From a bacterium (GTDB lineage: Bacteria > Planctomycetota > UBA1135 > GCA-002686595), in contig JAAETM010000712.1 in the NCBI GenBank assembly GCA_024228395.1, positions 1 through 33,249 on the forward strand: a DNA stretch of 33,249 bases, in the 5' to 3' direction. Shown piece after piece: positions 16,194 through 24,205 of this stretch. The translations under genes and the position numbers were made by a program. The notes beneath the pieces were generated by a model. That model saw only the letters and a program-made list of their open reading frames with translations. It searched no databases and had not been told where the DNA came from. Numbering within the stretch: position 1 is the stretch's first letter; every line of letters begins with the position of its first letter.

Positions 16194-16727
16194 CTAAAGG
16201 TACAAACGAATCTGGCCCACGTAACCCGCAACACTGCTGCGGATGAACTCCACCTCTTCGTCGGTCAACGAGCGCACCACCCTGCCGGGGACGCCAACCA
16301 CCATGGAACGCGGCGGCACGATCATGCCCTCTTTGACAACGGAGCCCGCGGCGATCAAGCACTCTTCCCCGATTTCGGAACCAGCCAGGAGGATCGCGCC
16401 CATGCCGATCATACAACCATTGCCAATCCTGGCCCCGTGCAGAACGCAGCGATGCCCCACGGTGATGCCGCTACCGATCTCGTAAGGCACTCCCGGGTCG
16501 GGGTGCACCACCGTGCCGTCCTGAATGTTGGTGTGCGCACCGATTCGAATCGGTGCGTCGTCCCCGCGCACCACGCAACCAAACCAGATGCTGGCGTCTT
16601 CCCCCAGGGTCACATCCGCGAGAACGCGTGCGTCCTTGGCCACAAAGCCACCACCTTCCACAGGCTCCATGAGCCCTTCTACCGGAAAGCGCATGACCGG
16701 ATCACAATGAAGATGTTTCGATTTCAT
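16194..16727 (-). CDS. Gamma-carbonic anhydrase-like hexapeptide-repeat protein
   Basis: A protein of 177 residues built of left-handed beta-helix turns ([LIV]-G-x-x-x-x repeats such as VTLGEDASIWFGCVVRGDD and IRIGAHTNIQDGTVVH). Three histidines fit the zinc or iron site of gamma carbonic anhydrases: His in DGTVVHPD, and the two in VGHRCVLHG. A C-terminal helix (TDEEVEFIRSSVAGYV) completes the family pattern, at the usual length. Members are trimeric. Catalytic activity cannot be assumed, because many YrdA/PaaY-like relatives are inactive as anhydrases. The ATG at 16727 lies seven bases after a perfect TATAAT, so the mRNA may be leaderless; a GTG two codons earlier is rejected for that reason. 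larE follows on the same strand. Confidence 0.9.
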   Translation of the reverse strand: MKSKHLHCDPVMRFPVEGLMEPVEGGGFVAKDARVLADVTLGEDASIWFGCVVRGDDAPIRIGAHTNIQDGTVVHPDPGVPYEIGSGITVGHRCVLHGARIGNGCMIGMGAILLAGSEIGEECLIAAGSVVKEGMIVPPRSMVVGVPGRVVRSLTDEEVEFIRSSVAGYVGQIRLYL

Positions 16728-16734
16728 GGGCACG

Positions 16735-16740
16735 ATTATA
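16735..16740 (-). promoter_or_regulatory. TATAAT -10 box, probably leaderless start
   Basis: A perfect TATAAT read on the minus strand ends seven bases before the ATG at 16727. Transcription would start at or next to the start codon. No good -35 is visible. The same TANNAT-N7-ATG layout recurs at 20348, 25836 and 30282. Confidence 0.5.
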
Positions 16741-16816
16741 AGCGCCTGAAATCCCCTTCTGGCCAGCGAATGGGGATTCTAACCGGCCAGGACCATCAAC
16801 GACCTGCCAGGGCCCA

Positions 16817-17638
16817 TTAGGAGCCGAGCGACCCAGCGCCATAAAACAGCCAGCAGGTCACGATCGAGTTGTTGATGATGTGCACCACGACCGCCGGCCA
16901 GAGGCTGCCGGTCGCGTGGCGGATGCAACCGGCAGCTAGAGCGATCACCAAAATGGGGCCGAATGAGCTGGTTTCGTGGAACAGGGCGAAGAAAAAACTC
17001 GTGAGCAAGATGCCCAGAGCAGCCCCTTGGGCCTTCACGAGCCAAGTTTGCAGAAAACCCCTGAAGAGGAATTCCTCGAGAATTGGAACGATCACGCCAG
17101 CCAACAGCAGCACTGCCCAGCGCTCATGCAGGGCAGCGGCCTGAACCAACTTAGAAACATCCTGGGGCTCGACCTGCTCTCCTATCAAGTGCAAGAGCCC
17201 GGACCAAACAAGGCTAGCTCCAAACAGGGCGGGGACGCAGGCGACACAGGTGGCTAGGCCGATAAAAAAGTGACGTCGACTCGGGGCCTTGTGCAATCCA
17301 TAGGCTTCGGATCCCGCCCCCAGGGTCTGCCCCAGGGTCCAAACCCCCACCGCCACAAGCCCCGTGTCAAAAATGGACGACACAAGAATCGAGACAGTGC
17401 CCAACTCTTCCGCGCCGACATCCCCATAGATCAGGTACAAAATCAAATTCACGGCCGAATTGCTGAGCAAAGCGACCAAGAACAGGAGAACCAGGTGCAT
17501 TGGATTCCACGGCAAGTCAGGATCCGGCTCATTGCGCATGGTCCATGCGGGCAGCAAACGCCCTCTCATCAGATACAGCGACACGCCGATCCCGACCAGG
17601 CCCAGCAACATGGAGACCAACACATCCCCGAAGGACAT
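16817..17638 (-). CDS. CPBP family intramembrane glutamic protease
   Basis: A polytopic membrane protein of 273 residues. The three family motifs are present in order: EEFLFRGFL (the EExxxR motif with the catalytic glutamates), FFFALFHE (FxxxH) and HIINNS (HxxxN). All lie in the C-terminal half, within predicted helices. The family includes the CAAX prenyl protease Rce1 and bacteriocin-immunity proteins; the substrate here is unknown. The frame begins at GTG 17677, but an AGGAGG at 17653-17658 lies inside that extension. It points to GTG 17641 or ATG 17638 as the real start, although its 11-14 base spacing is rather long. The gene lies between an rRNA methyltransferase gene and the carbonic-anhydrase-like gene, all on the minus strand. 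Confidence 0.88.
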   Translation of the reverse strand: MSFGDVLVSMLLGLVGIGVSLYLMRGRLLPAWTMRNEPDPDLPWNPMHLVLLFLVALLSNSAVNLILYLIYGDVGAEELGTVSILVSSIFDTGLVAVGVWTLGQTLGAGSEAYGLHKAPSRRHFFIGLATCVACVPALFGASLVWSGLLHLIGEQVEPQDVSKLVQAAALHERWAVLLLAGVIVPILEEFLFRGFLQTWLVKAQGAALGILLTSFFFALFHETSSFGPILVIALAAGCIRHATGSLWPAVVVHIINNSIVTCWLFYGAGSLGS

Positions 17639-17783
17639 CACGACTTCGGGTTCCTCCTGAAGAACGGCCAATATCACAATAGCTTCCCCCCCTCATCACA
17701 CGCGCCCCCGGCCATGGGCCAAAGGGGAAAGTGGGTGCGCGTTTCAGGATTCATTTGGGGAAGCAGCTGGGCCAAAAGTGATC

Positions 17784-18962
17784 TCAGTCCACGCGCAAGA
17801 AGGCGCACTTGAGGTAGCGGGTCTCGGGGATGGTCAGCAGCTGGGGGTGGTCCAGGGACGGGCCTTCCATCGATTCCAGCCAAGTTTCGCGCCCCGCCAA
17901 ATGTGAAGCCTTGCGCAGGTAAGCGAGGAAGTCCTCGGGGCGCACGTTGTAGGAACAGGAGGCGCTCACAACCATGCCGCCCTCTTCCATCATGGCCAAA
18001 CCGCGGCGATTGAGTTCCACATATCCGCGCTCGGCACCGGCGGTCTCCCGGCGGTTGCGGGCGAAAGCAGGCGGGTCGATCGACATCAACCCGTACTTCT
18101 CGCCATCCCCCGCCATCTTGCGCATGGCTTGCATGCAATTGGCCTTGCGCACCTCAATCCGGCCTTCGACCCCGTTGAGTTTGGCATTCTCCATGATGCG
18201 ATCACAGGCCAACTGGTTTTGCTCTAGGAAGACCACATGCTCTGCGCCTGCCACGGCCGCGTGCAAACCGAACAAACCGTTGTAGGCGAATGCATCAAGG
18301 ACGCGCTTGCCCTTGGCCAAAGCGCCAAAACGTTGGTGGTTGGCGGACTGGTCCAGATAGGAACCGGTCTTGTGACCTTGCTCCACATCGACCAAGTATT
18401 TCACAGCGCCTTCGCGTACCGTGATCAAGCCCGGGTTGGAACCTTCGATCCACTCCAAGCGAGGATCCAGATCCTCCAACTTGCGGATGCCCACGTCGCT
18501 GCGGTTGTAGATCGCGCTGGGAGCGAAGGGCAAACATTCCTTGAGCACCTCGAGCAAGAAGTCGCGCATGCGCTCCGAGCTTTGGGTGGTGCACTGCATA
18601 ACGAGCACGTCGGTGTAACGGTCGATCACCAGGCCCGGGAATCCGTCCCCATCGCCCGCGATCAAACGGCAGGCACCGTCCGTATCCATCAATCCCGCTC
18701 GCGTGCGCACATCGATGGCGCGCTGCATGCGGCTCTTCCAGAAGTCCCGGTTCGGTTGTTCCTCGGAACGCGTCACCATGCGCACTGCGATGCGCGAAGT
18801 GGTACTGAACAATCCCCAGCCCATGGTCTTTCCAGAGGGGTCATCCACGGCCAGCAATTCGCCGGGTTCACCCTTACCAGCTGCGATATCGTCCTTATAA
18901 ATCCACGGATGGCCGCCGGCCACCCAACGCCGGCCCTTGCCGGTGGTAGTCAATTTACCCAA
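17784..18962 (-). CDS. RlmI-type class I SAM-dependent 23S rRNA cytosine-5 methyltransferase
   Basis: About 392 residues in the RlmI/RlmK family arrangement. An N-terminal PUA-like part (GRRWVAGGHPWIYKDDI, then GELLAVDDPSGKTMGWGLFS) comes first, then a RlmI-like central domain (VRTRAGLMDTDGACRLIAGD, then GDGFPGLVIDRYTDVLV). The SAM-binding fold follows: KRVLDAFAYNGLFGLHAAVA, EHVVFLEQN, a PP motif in LMSIDPPAFARNR and a cysteine in VVSASCSYNVRPEDF. The CSY motif with the DPPAFA loop fits cytosine-5 methylation of 23S rRNA. No ATG lies in frame at the natural start. TTG 18962 or TTG 18953 is proposed, because the frame beyond 18962 lacks family homology. A Pus10-type gene lies upstream on the same strand. 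Confidence 0.82.
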   Translation of the reverse strand: MGKLTTTGKGRRWVAGGHPWIYKDDIAAGKGEPGELLAVDDPSGKTMGWGLFSTTSRIAVRMVTRSEEQPNRDFWKSRMQRAIDVRTRAGLMDTDGACRLIAGDGDGFPGLVIDRYTDVLVMQCTTQSSERMRDFLLEVLKECLPFAPSAIYNRSDVGIRKLEDLDPRLEWIEGSNPGLITVREGAVKYLVDVEQGHKTGSYLDQSANHQRFGALAKGKRVLDAFAYNGLFGLHAAVAGAEHVVFLEQNQLACDRIMENAKLNGVEGRIEVRKANCMQAMRKMAGDGEKYGLMSIDPPAFARNRRETAGAERGYVELNRRGLAMMEEGGMVVSASCSYNVRPEDFLAYLRKASHLAGRETWLESMEGPSLDHPQLLTIPETRYLKCAFLRVD

Positions 18963-19310
18963 AGGGTCATTCTCATTTGGCTTGTGCTGTGGATGCCCAA
19001 CTTGAACACCCGGCCTATCCAGCGCTAAGCCTAAAAAGCGCTGGAGCTTTGGGGCGAATTTGCCCCTGTCCCAGCCACAACCCTGTGGCCAAGAGGGCGG
19101 GAGCTTAGCAGAAGAACTGGGACGCGGGGGGGCTTTGGAGGGCAAATTGAAGTCCCGTTTTGGGGATATCTGCCCCTGGGCCCTTTGCCCAATTGCTCCA
19201 TGTGGCACTTGGGGGCAGGAGGGGCCTATGGGTGCTCCTGGCTGGGCTGGGCGGGTGGAGAAAAGGGTGCTGAGAGAGCACGGCACGCCTGCAACCACCC
19301 CAAGAAAAGG
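18963..19310. other. Gene-free stretch with hairpins between two RNA-modification genes
   Basis: About 350 bases without a supported gene. It contains a 9-bp stem (TCCAGCGCT / AGCGCTGGA, 19018-19026 and 19037-19045, 10-base loop) about 55 bases upstream of the methyltransferase start. Several shorter GGGGC/GCCCC inverted pairs also occur (for example 19054-19069). These could be a leader structure of the methyltransferase mRNA or the 3' end of the Pus10 mRNA. No U-tract was seen. Confidence 0.45.
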
Positions 19311-20198
19311 CTACAGCCCCATTCCGAAAGTATTCGACTGAGGTCGAGGCTTAGGCGCCTTCGGCGCCTCGCCTTCTTCGCCGAGGATATCCATCACATC
19401 CAATCGCAAGCAGCGGCAGGCGACACCGCCCAGACTTTCACCTAGTGCGGGGTCCGTTTTACCGTCTTCGCCACTGATGAACTCTTTGACGTAGGTACCG
19501 TGTTGGGTCACCAGGTCGACAACGTATTGGCCTTCCTTGGGCTCCTCTTCGCCGGACCACAGGGGATCGTTCCCCGCACCTTGCCATTCCAATACGGGCA
19601 CCATGCCGTGTAGTTCGATCCAGCGCTCCCGGGTTAGGTCTGCACGGCGGTGGGCCACGCGTTCGGGGGTTTTTTGTGCGAGGACCTGGCGTTCGCCCTT
19701 GAATTTCTCAAAGGCCTCCATGTCGGGCTCACCGTCGACCTCGACCCAGGCACGGTAGGCCTTCGCACTCGGCGTTTCTTTGACCACGCGCACGCGGGCT
19801 TTCTCCGTCCAGTGCAAGCCCTGGATCTCCAAGCGGCCTTCGTTGCGCGAATTGACCAGGGCTTCGACCTCCGCCAGGTCGGGATCGGGGATGCGAGGAT
19901 CGATCAACTCCATGATGAAAGGACGCCCCCTGCCAAGCATGCGCACATCCACGTCCTCCCGGCCGGCACCATGGAATTTGTGCTTGCGCGTGCCGGCAGC
20001 CTTGCCCAGCACCCAACCTATCAGCTCCTGGGCCGAATCCCGGCTCAACTTGCCGAAACCCTCACACTTTTCGCACTTGCGGCGACGGCGCGGGTGCCCC
20101 TTGCATTCAGGGCAATAGAAAACGGTCTGGGGCAAATCGCGGCTGAGCTTGCGATACCGCCCTTCCACATACAGTTTTACCCGGGGCTGGTCTCTCAT
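19311..20198 (-). CDS. Pus10-type tRNA pseudouridine(54/55) synthase, bacterial and THUMP-less
   Basis: A protein of 295 residues that follows archaeal Pus10 almost motif by motif. The N-terminus has YVEGRYRKLSRDLPQT (archaeal form YGRYRKLxRxxPQT). A zinc-binding pair CPEC...CEKC follows (Cys 29, 32, 42, 45). Then come KFHGAGREDVDVRMLGRGRP (residues 74-93, with the catalytic aspartate motif), FIMELIDPRIP, KTPERVAHRRADL (about residues 186-198) and the closing THGTYVKEFISGEDGKTDP. Archaeal and human Pus10 make pseudouridine at tRNA positions 54/55 and carry an extra N-terminal THUMP region. That region is absent here, since the protein begins at the YGRYRKL segment. The ATG at 20198 has a GAGAAG about six bases upstream. 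The frame upstream to 20366 has no homology. Few bacterial members are known to me. Confidence 0.9.
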   Translation of the reverse strand: MRDQPRVKLYVEGRYRKLSRDLPQTVFYCPECKGHPRRRRKCEKCEGFGKLSRDSAQELIGWVLGKAAGTRKHKFHGAGREDVDVRMLGRGRPFIMELIDPRIPDPDLAEVEALVNSRNEGRLEIQGLHWTEKARVRVVKETPSAKAYRAWVEVDGEPDMEAFEKFKGERQVLAQKTPERVAHRRADLTRERWIELHGMVPVLEWQGAGNDPLWSGEEEPKEGQYVVDLVTQHGTYVKEFISGEDGKTDPALGESLGGVACRCLRLDVMDILGEEGEAPKAPKPRPQSNTFGMGL

Positions 20199-20347
20199 TT
20201 GGCTTCTCTTGACTTGCGGACCGCGTCGGCCCGGAACGACTGGAACGTTCAAGGGCCCACGGCCCCTGGCAAGGGGCAGAGCATAGCTTTGTGGGTGGGA
20301 AGGGCAAGGGGCTGGACAGGGTGGTTCCGCATCTCCCTCCCAAACCC

Positions 20348-20353
20348 TACTAT
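20348..20353 (+). promoter_or_regulatory. TACTAT -10-like box, probably leaderless start of lgt
   Basis: TACTAT ends seven bases before the ATG at 20361, the same spacing as at three other genes in the window. The -35 region is not recognisable. The box contains the upstream in-frame ATG at 20352, which argues for 20361 as the true start. Confidence 0.4.
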
Positions 20354-20360
20354 GCTGCCC

Positions 20361-21278
20361 ATGCATCCCATTCTGTTTGAGATCCCGGGCATCAACTTCC
20401 CGCTGCGCTCCTTTGGCCTGATGGTCATGATCGGTTTTCTAGTGGGTTCCCACTTCCTCACCCGTTGGGGAGCCCGGGGAGCCGCCAAACCTGAGACCGT
20501 GGTCGAAGGCTACGCCGCCCTGCCCATGTGGATTCTGGTCGGCATTATCGCCGGTGCCAGGGCCATGTATGTGGTCGTGGAGGTCCTGCGCGGCGATGCG
20601 GTGGGCCAAAAATTCATAGACGACCCCATGTCCATGCTCTTCGTCTGGGAGGGTGGCTTGGTCATGTACGGTGGCGCCATCGGAGGCATTCTTGGGGCCT
20701 GGTGGTGCACCAACAAACACAAACTGGCCTTCAGCCACGCCATGGACTTGGGTGTGACAGCAGCATTCCTCGGCCTGGCTTTTGGCCGGGTCGGCTGCCT
20801 GCTCGTGGGCGATGACTTCGGATCCGTGGTACCCGAAGCCCAGGCGAGCCTGCCCTTCCCCATCACCATACGGGTCCCCGAAGTACTGGCGGAACACAGT
20901 CTGTTCGGGGAAGAGAATGCGGGCAAAGTCCTGTGGTGCACCCAAATTTGGATGAGTCTCAACGCCCTGATGCTGTTCTTCATCGGGCGCTTTTGGTTGC
21001 TACCGCGACGCCGCTTCGGGGGCCAAGTGGCGGGCACCCTGCTGTTCCTCTACAGCTTTGGCCGCTTTGGTATCGAGATATTCCGGGGTGATGCCATCCG
21101 TGGCGTTTGGTTCGAAGGCATGGTCTCCACCAGCCAACTGATCTCCATTGTTGTGGCTCTGATCACCGGGTCCTACTTGCTCTTGCGTTTGACCCAGCGT
21201 CAGACGCCGGAGCAAATCGGAGGCTTCGCACCGGGGCAAGTACCCCCAGGACCCGATGCCGAAGCCGAAGCCGAGTAA
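20361..21278 (+). CDS. lgt: Phosphatidylglycerol--prolipoprotein diacylglyceryl transferase
   Basis: A membrane protein of 305 residues beginning MHPILFEIPGI, the normal Lgt opening. Lgt transfers diacylglycerol to the lipobox cysteine of prolipoproteins at the inner membrane. Visible signatures are VWEGGLVMYGGAIGG, the Lgt signature GRVGCLLVGDDFG (with the essential Arg in place of the classical GRxGN), RFGIEIFRGD and a final STSQLISI. Seven membrane segments can be drawn. The C-terminal tail is hydrophilic and ends in repeated Glu-Ala. Several lipoproteins in this window are its likely substrates. The RNase HII-like gene starts inside the last codons of lgt (23-base overlap). The frame open upstream from 19650 overlaps the Pus10 gene and was rejected. 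An alternative start is ATG 20352. Confidence 0.93.
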   Translation: MHPILFEIPGINFPLRSFGLMVMIGFLVGSHFLTRWGARGAAKPETVVEGYAALPMWILVGIIAGARAMYVVVEVLRGDAVGQKFIDDPMSMLFVWEGGLVMYGGAIGGILGAWWCTNKHKLAFSHAMDLGVTAAFLGLAFGRVGCLLVGDDFGSVVPEAQASLPFPITIRVPEVLAEHSLFGEENAGKVLWCTQIWMSLNALMLFFIGRFWLLPRRRFGGQVAGTLLFLYSFGRFGIEIFRGDAIRGVWFEGMVSTSQLISIVVALITGSYLLLRLTQRQTPEQIGGFAPGQVPPGPDAEAEAE

Positions 21279-22254
21279 CAACCGACCCAGGCCGCACATC
21301 CTTGCCGGCATCGATGAAGCCGGTTTAGGTCCCATGCTCGGGCCGCTCACCCTGGGTTTGTGCGCGTTTCGAGTTCCCCAAGAGCACGAGTTCGTGGATG
21401 CCGCGGAGCTATGGCAGGTGCTCGACGAAGCCGTCGCACCCAAACCCAAGCGCGGCGAGGAGCGCTTGGTCGTCGCGGATTCCAAGGTGGTTTTCCAACG
21501 CACCGGTCCCGGCTGGCAGCGACTGGAGAGTACGGCCCTGGCCTTTCTGCGCCTGGCCCACCCGAACGCGCCGGCGGAGCTTTGGTCCTACCTCACGCCC
21601 GGGCTGGCCCAACCGGAAGCACCGTGGTACGAACGTGTTTCGCATCCCCTGCCCGTGCGCGTGGAAAGTGAGCGCATTGACGACCACGTCGAGCGTCTGC
21701 GAAATTCCCTGCAAGGGCATGGAATGGAATTGTGCCAAGCATGCCTGACCGTGCTTTCCGCAAAGGACCTAAACATTAGCTTTGAGAGCACGAACTCCAA
21801 AGCCCAAACCGTTTGGATTCAGACCGCGAACCTATTGGCTCGAGTCATGGACCAACATGGAATGGAGGGTGTGCATGTGATCGTCGACCGTCAAGGAGCG
21901 CGCAAACATTATGCGCCCCTGTTGGAACGGGACTTCCCCGGCCACAGGGTGCAACGCCTGCAAGAGAACAACCTGCGCTCCGATTACTGGATCGAAGGAC
22001 CTTCGGGAACGATGGAGGTTTCGTTCCAAGTGGGAGCGGAAGACCAGTCGCTTCCAACCGCACTCGCTTCATGTTTCGCAAAGTACGCGAGGGAACTTTC
22101 CATGGAAGCGTTCAACGTTTACTTCGGGGATTTGCAGCCTGGGCTCAAAGCCACGGCGGGTTACGTCACCGACGGACGCAGGTGGATAGCTGACGCTGAA
22201 GCCATGCTCGAACCACTGGTTTTGCCCAAGCGCGGACTGGTCCGCGAACGCTAA
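21256..22254 (+). CDS. Divergent RNase HII-like protein
   Basis: A protein of 332 residues, longer than typical RNase HII (about 200-250). It opens with AGIDEAGLGPMLGPLTLG (Asp20, Glu21), which matches the RNase HII/HIII active-site start GxDEAGRGPxxGP except that Arg is replaced by Leu. Further matches are VADSKVV (Asp75-Ser-Lys), a third acid in VIVDRQGARKHY (Asp201) and AEDQSLPTALASCFAKYARE (Glu242/Asp243). The last resembles the K-x-D...S-x-A-A-S-I-x-A-K-x-x-R-D end motif. All four catalytic acids therefore seem present, but the GRG motif that reads the ribose 2'-OH is GLG. The start overlaps lgt by 23 bases, with AGGA a few bases upstream. A perfect 7-bp hairpin (22244-22261) spans the stop codon. 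It could be a nuclease with altered specificity. Confidence 0.72.
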   Translation: MPKPKPSNNRPRPHILAGIDEAGLGPMLGPLTLGLCAFRVPQEHEFVDAAELWQVLDEAVAPKPKRGEERLVVADSKVVFQRTGPGWQRLESTALAFLRLAHPNAPAELWSYLTPGLAQPEAPWYERVSHPLPVRVESERIDDHVERLRNSLQGHGMELCQACLTVLSAKDLNISFESTNSKAQTVWIQTANLLARVMDQHGMEGVHVIVDRQGARKHYAPLLERDFPGHRVQRLQENNLRSDYWIEGPSGTMEVSFQVGAEDQSLPTALASCFAKYARELSMEAFNVYFGDLQPGLKATAGYVTDGRRWIADAEAMLEPLVLPKRGLVRER

Positions 22255-22410
22255 CGTTCGCTAGAGATTGCAACCCATTGCCGGGCCTTGATTTGAGCAC
22301 GCTGCGGGCAAACGCCCCTGGTGCCCCAACACGGGCACCCGACTTGACAGTTTGGGGGGCTGCGCCGATTATTGAGGGCTCATCCGGTACGCCTCCGGCT
22401 CAACTCCCCC

Positions 22411-24126
22411 ATGCAGCTTCACCCTCTCGCCATCGGCTTGATATCCATCTCCCTCAACCTGAGTTCAAGCGCCCAGGGGGCCCAGGGTGTGCTGAAGGAA
22501 TTCCATGGGGACCATGTGAATGATTCCATGGGCAATTCAATGGCGCTTGGCGATGTGAATGGGGACGGCAAAGCCGATTACATCATAGGCATCCGCAACG
22601 CATACAATGGTTCCCTGCTCACCGGCGGAGTGCGGGTGTACTCGGGGTCCGATCATTCCATCCTGCACAAGTTTTTTGGAACCGGTGCGGGAAGCGCTTT
22701 CGGCTTTAGCGTGGACTTTGCAGGCGACGTCGACGGGGATGGTTTTGGAGACATCATCGTGGGAGCCCCCTTTCATCAAGCAGTCAACGAAGTCATGAAC
22801 GGACGCGCCTTCGTCTACAGTGGGAAAACAGGGTCCTTGCTGTTTGAGGTTGGAGGCAGCGGCTTCTTTTACAATGCCGGCTATTCCGTTGCTGGAGCAG
22901 GTGACCTGGATGGGGACGGCATGCATGATGTGCTCATTGGGTCCCCAGGAGCAAGCCCCAGCGGGCCAAACGTCGGCAGCGTCACGGCCTACTCAGGCCA
23001 AACCGGCGCACACATCTACACTCTCAACGGCATCTCCGCGGGCGATCTTCTAGGCAGCTCCCTCGCCTCCTTGGGCGACCTCGACGGGGACAACTTCTGC
23101 GACTTCGCCATCGGATTGCGGGGGACGAACATCAACGGAAACGGGTCCGGATCGGTAATGGTCTTTTCCGGTCAACTGGGTATGGAGCTGTACACGCGCA
23201 ACGGTTCCATTGCCGGCCAGGCCATGGGCTTTTCCCTGGCCCATGCGGGAGATGTGGACAACGATGGGCACATGGATTGGATCAGTGGCTCCCCGCAAGA
23301 TGGTCGCGGAGGAGTCCATTCGGGAAGCGCCCAGGTGCATTCTGGACAGAGCGGAGCCCTGCTCTTTGAGTTCATCGGCCACGAAGATTTCGAACGCATG
23401 GGCGAAGGGGTTTCCACGGCTGGAGATCTGGATGGGGATGGATTGTCGGACTTCCTGATCGGGGCGCCTGGGGATGCCACCATGGGTGTGAATGCCGGTC
23501 GTCTCAGCGTTCATGCCGGCTCCGATGGTTCGACCCTGTGCACGACCTATGGCGCCACGACCTCTGACCGATTGGGTTTGGGCGTGGGGCCCGCGGGCGA
23601 TTTCAACGGGGACAACATTCCCGATCTGCTGCTTGGGATCCCGGGCGATGACGGGGCGGGGACCAACTCGGGAGCCTTCCTGGTTTTGGCAGGCTGTAGG
23701 GCTGTGGGCACGGCCTACTGCGGCCCCTCCAACCCGAATAGCTCAGACCAGGCGGCGAGGATTTCTGGCCAAGGCTCCCCCACGGCGACTCACAATCAAT
23801 TGGTGCTCCGGGCGGATTCCATGCCACCCGACCAATACGGCTACTTCCTGGTTTCGACCCAGGCGGGCCTCATCCCCACCACCGGTGAAAGTCAGGGAAA
23901 CCTGTGCATGGCAGGCATGCTGGGACGTTTCAACTCGACCTCTCAGATCCAGAATTCCGGCCCCACGGGCAGTTTCGAACTGGAGGTGGATCTCACGAGC
24001 CTGCCGGTCAATCCCGTGCGGTCTGTCCTGGCCGGCGAAACATGGCAATTTCAAGCTTGGTATCGGGACCAAAACCCACACAGCACCAGCAACTTCACGG
24101 AAGGCCTGGCGATCCCGTACCAGTAG
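22411..24126 (+). CDS. Secreted FG-GAP (integrin-like) seven-bladed beta-propeller protein
   Basis: From the ATG at 22411 this gives 571 residues. The signal peptide is MQLHPLAIGLISISLNLSSS, with cleavage near AQG. Seven FG-GAP blades can be counted, each with a calcium loop: GDVNGDGKADYIIG, GDVDGDGFGDIIVG, GDLDGDGMHDVLIG, GDLDGDNFCDFAIG, GDVDNDGHMDWISG, GDLDGDGLSDFLIG and GDFNGDNIPDLLLG. This is a complete integrin-alpha-type propeller. The last about 136 residues (from YCGPSNPNSS to TEGLAIPYQ) share the domain found at the end of the choice-of-anchor B protein, with conserved ISGQGS, GNLC and FQAWYRD. It is likely exported and surface-bound, perhaps adhesive (inference). The frame starting at 22372 was trimmed to the ATG that gives the signal peptide. 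Confidence 0.9.
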   Translation: MQLHPLAIGLISISLNLSSSAQGAQGVLKEFHGDHVNDSMGNSMALGDVNGDGKADYIIGIRNAYNGSLLTGGVRVYSGSDHSILHKFFGTGAGSAFGFSVDFAGDVDGDGFGDIIVGAPFHQAVNEVMNGRAFVYSGKTGSLLFEVGGSGFFYNAGYSVAGAGDLDGDGMHDVLIGSPGASPSGPNVGSVTAYSGQTGAHIYTLNGISAGDLLGSSLASLGDLDGDNFCDFAIGLRGTNINGNGSGSVMVFSGQLGMELYTRNGSIAGQAMGFSLAHAGDVDNDGHMDWISGSPQDGRGGVHSGSAQVHSGQSGALLFEFIGHEDFERMGEGVSTAGDLDGDGLSDFLIGAPGDATMGVNAGRLSVHAGSDGSTLCTTYGATTSDRLGLGVGPAGDFNGDNIPDLLLGIPGDDGAGTNSGAFLVLAGCRAVGTAYCGPSNPNSSDQAARISGQGSPTATHNQLVLRADSMPPDQYGYFLVSTQAGLIPTTGESQGNLCMAGMLGRFNSTSQIQNSGPTGSFELEVDLTSLPVNPVRSVLAGETWQFQAWYRDQNPHSTSNFTEGLAIPYQ

Positions 24127-24205
24127 CGGAAAGGCCTCACCAAGTACTGGGTGGCCGGATGGCCGTGGGCGGGGTAGGCTTTCGGACCCCAAATTAGGTC
24201 TCCCC

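Noticed and set aside
19650..20360. Long N-terminal extension of Lgt
   Set aside because: It would overlap the whole Pus10 gene antisense. Lgt homology starts at MHPILFEI (20361).
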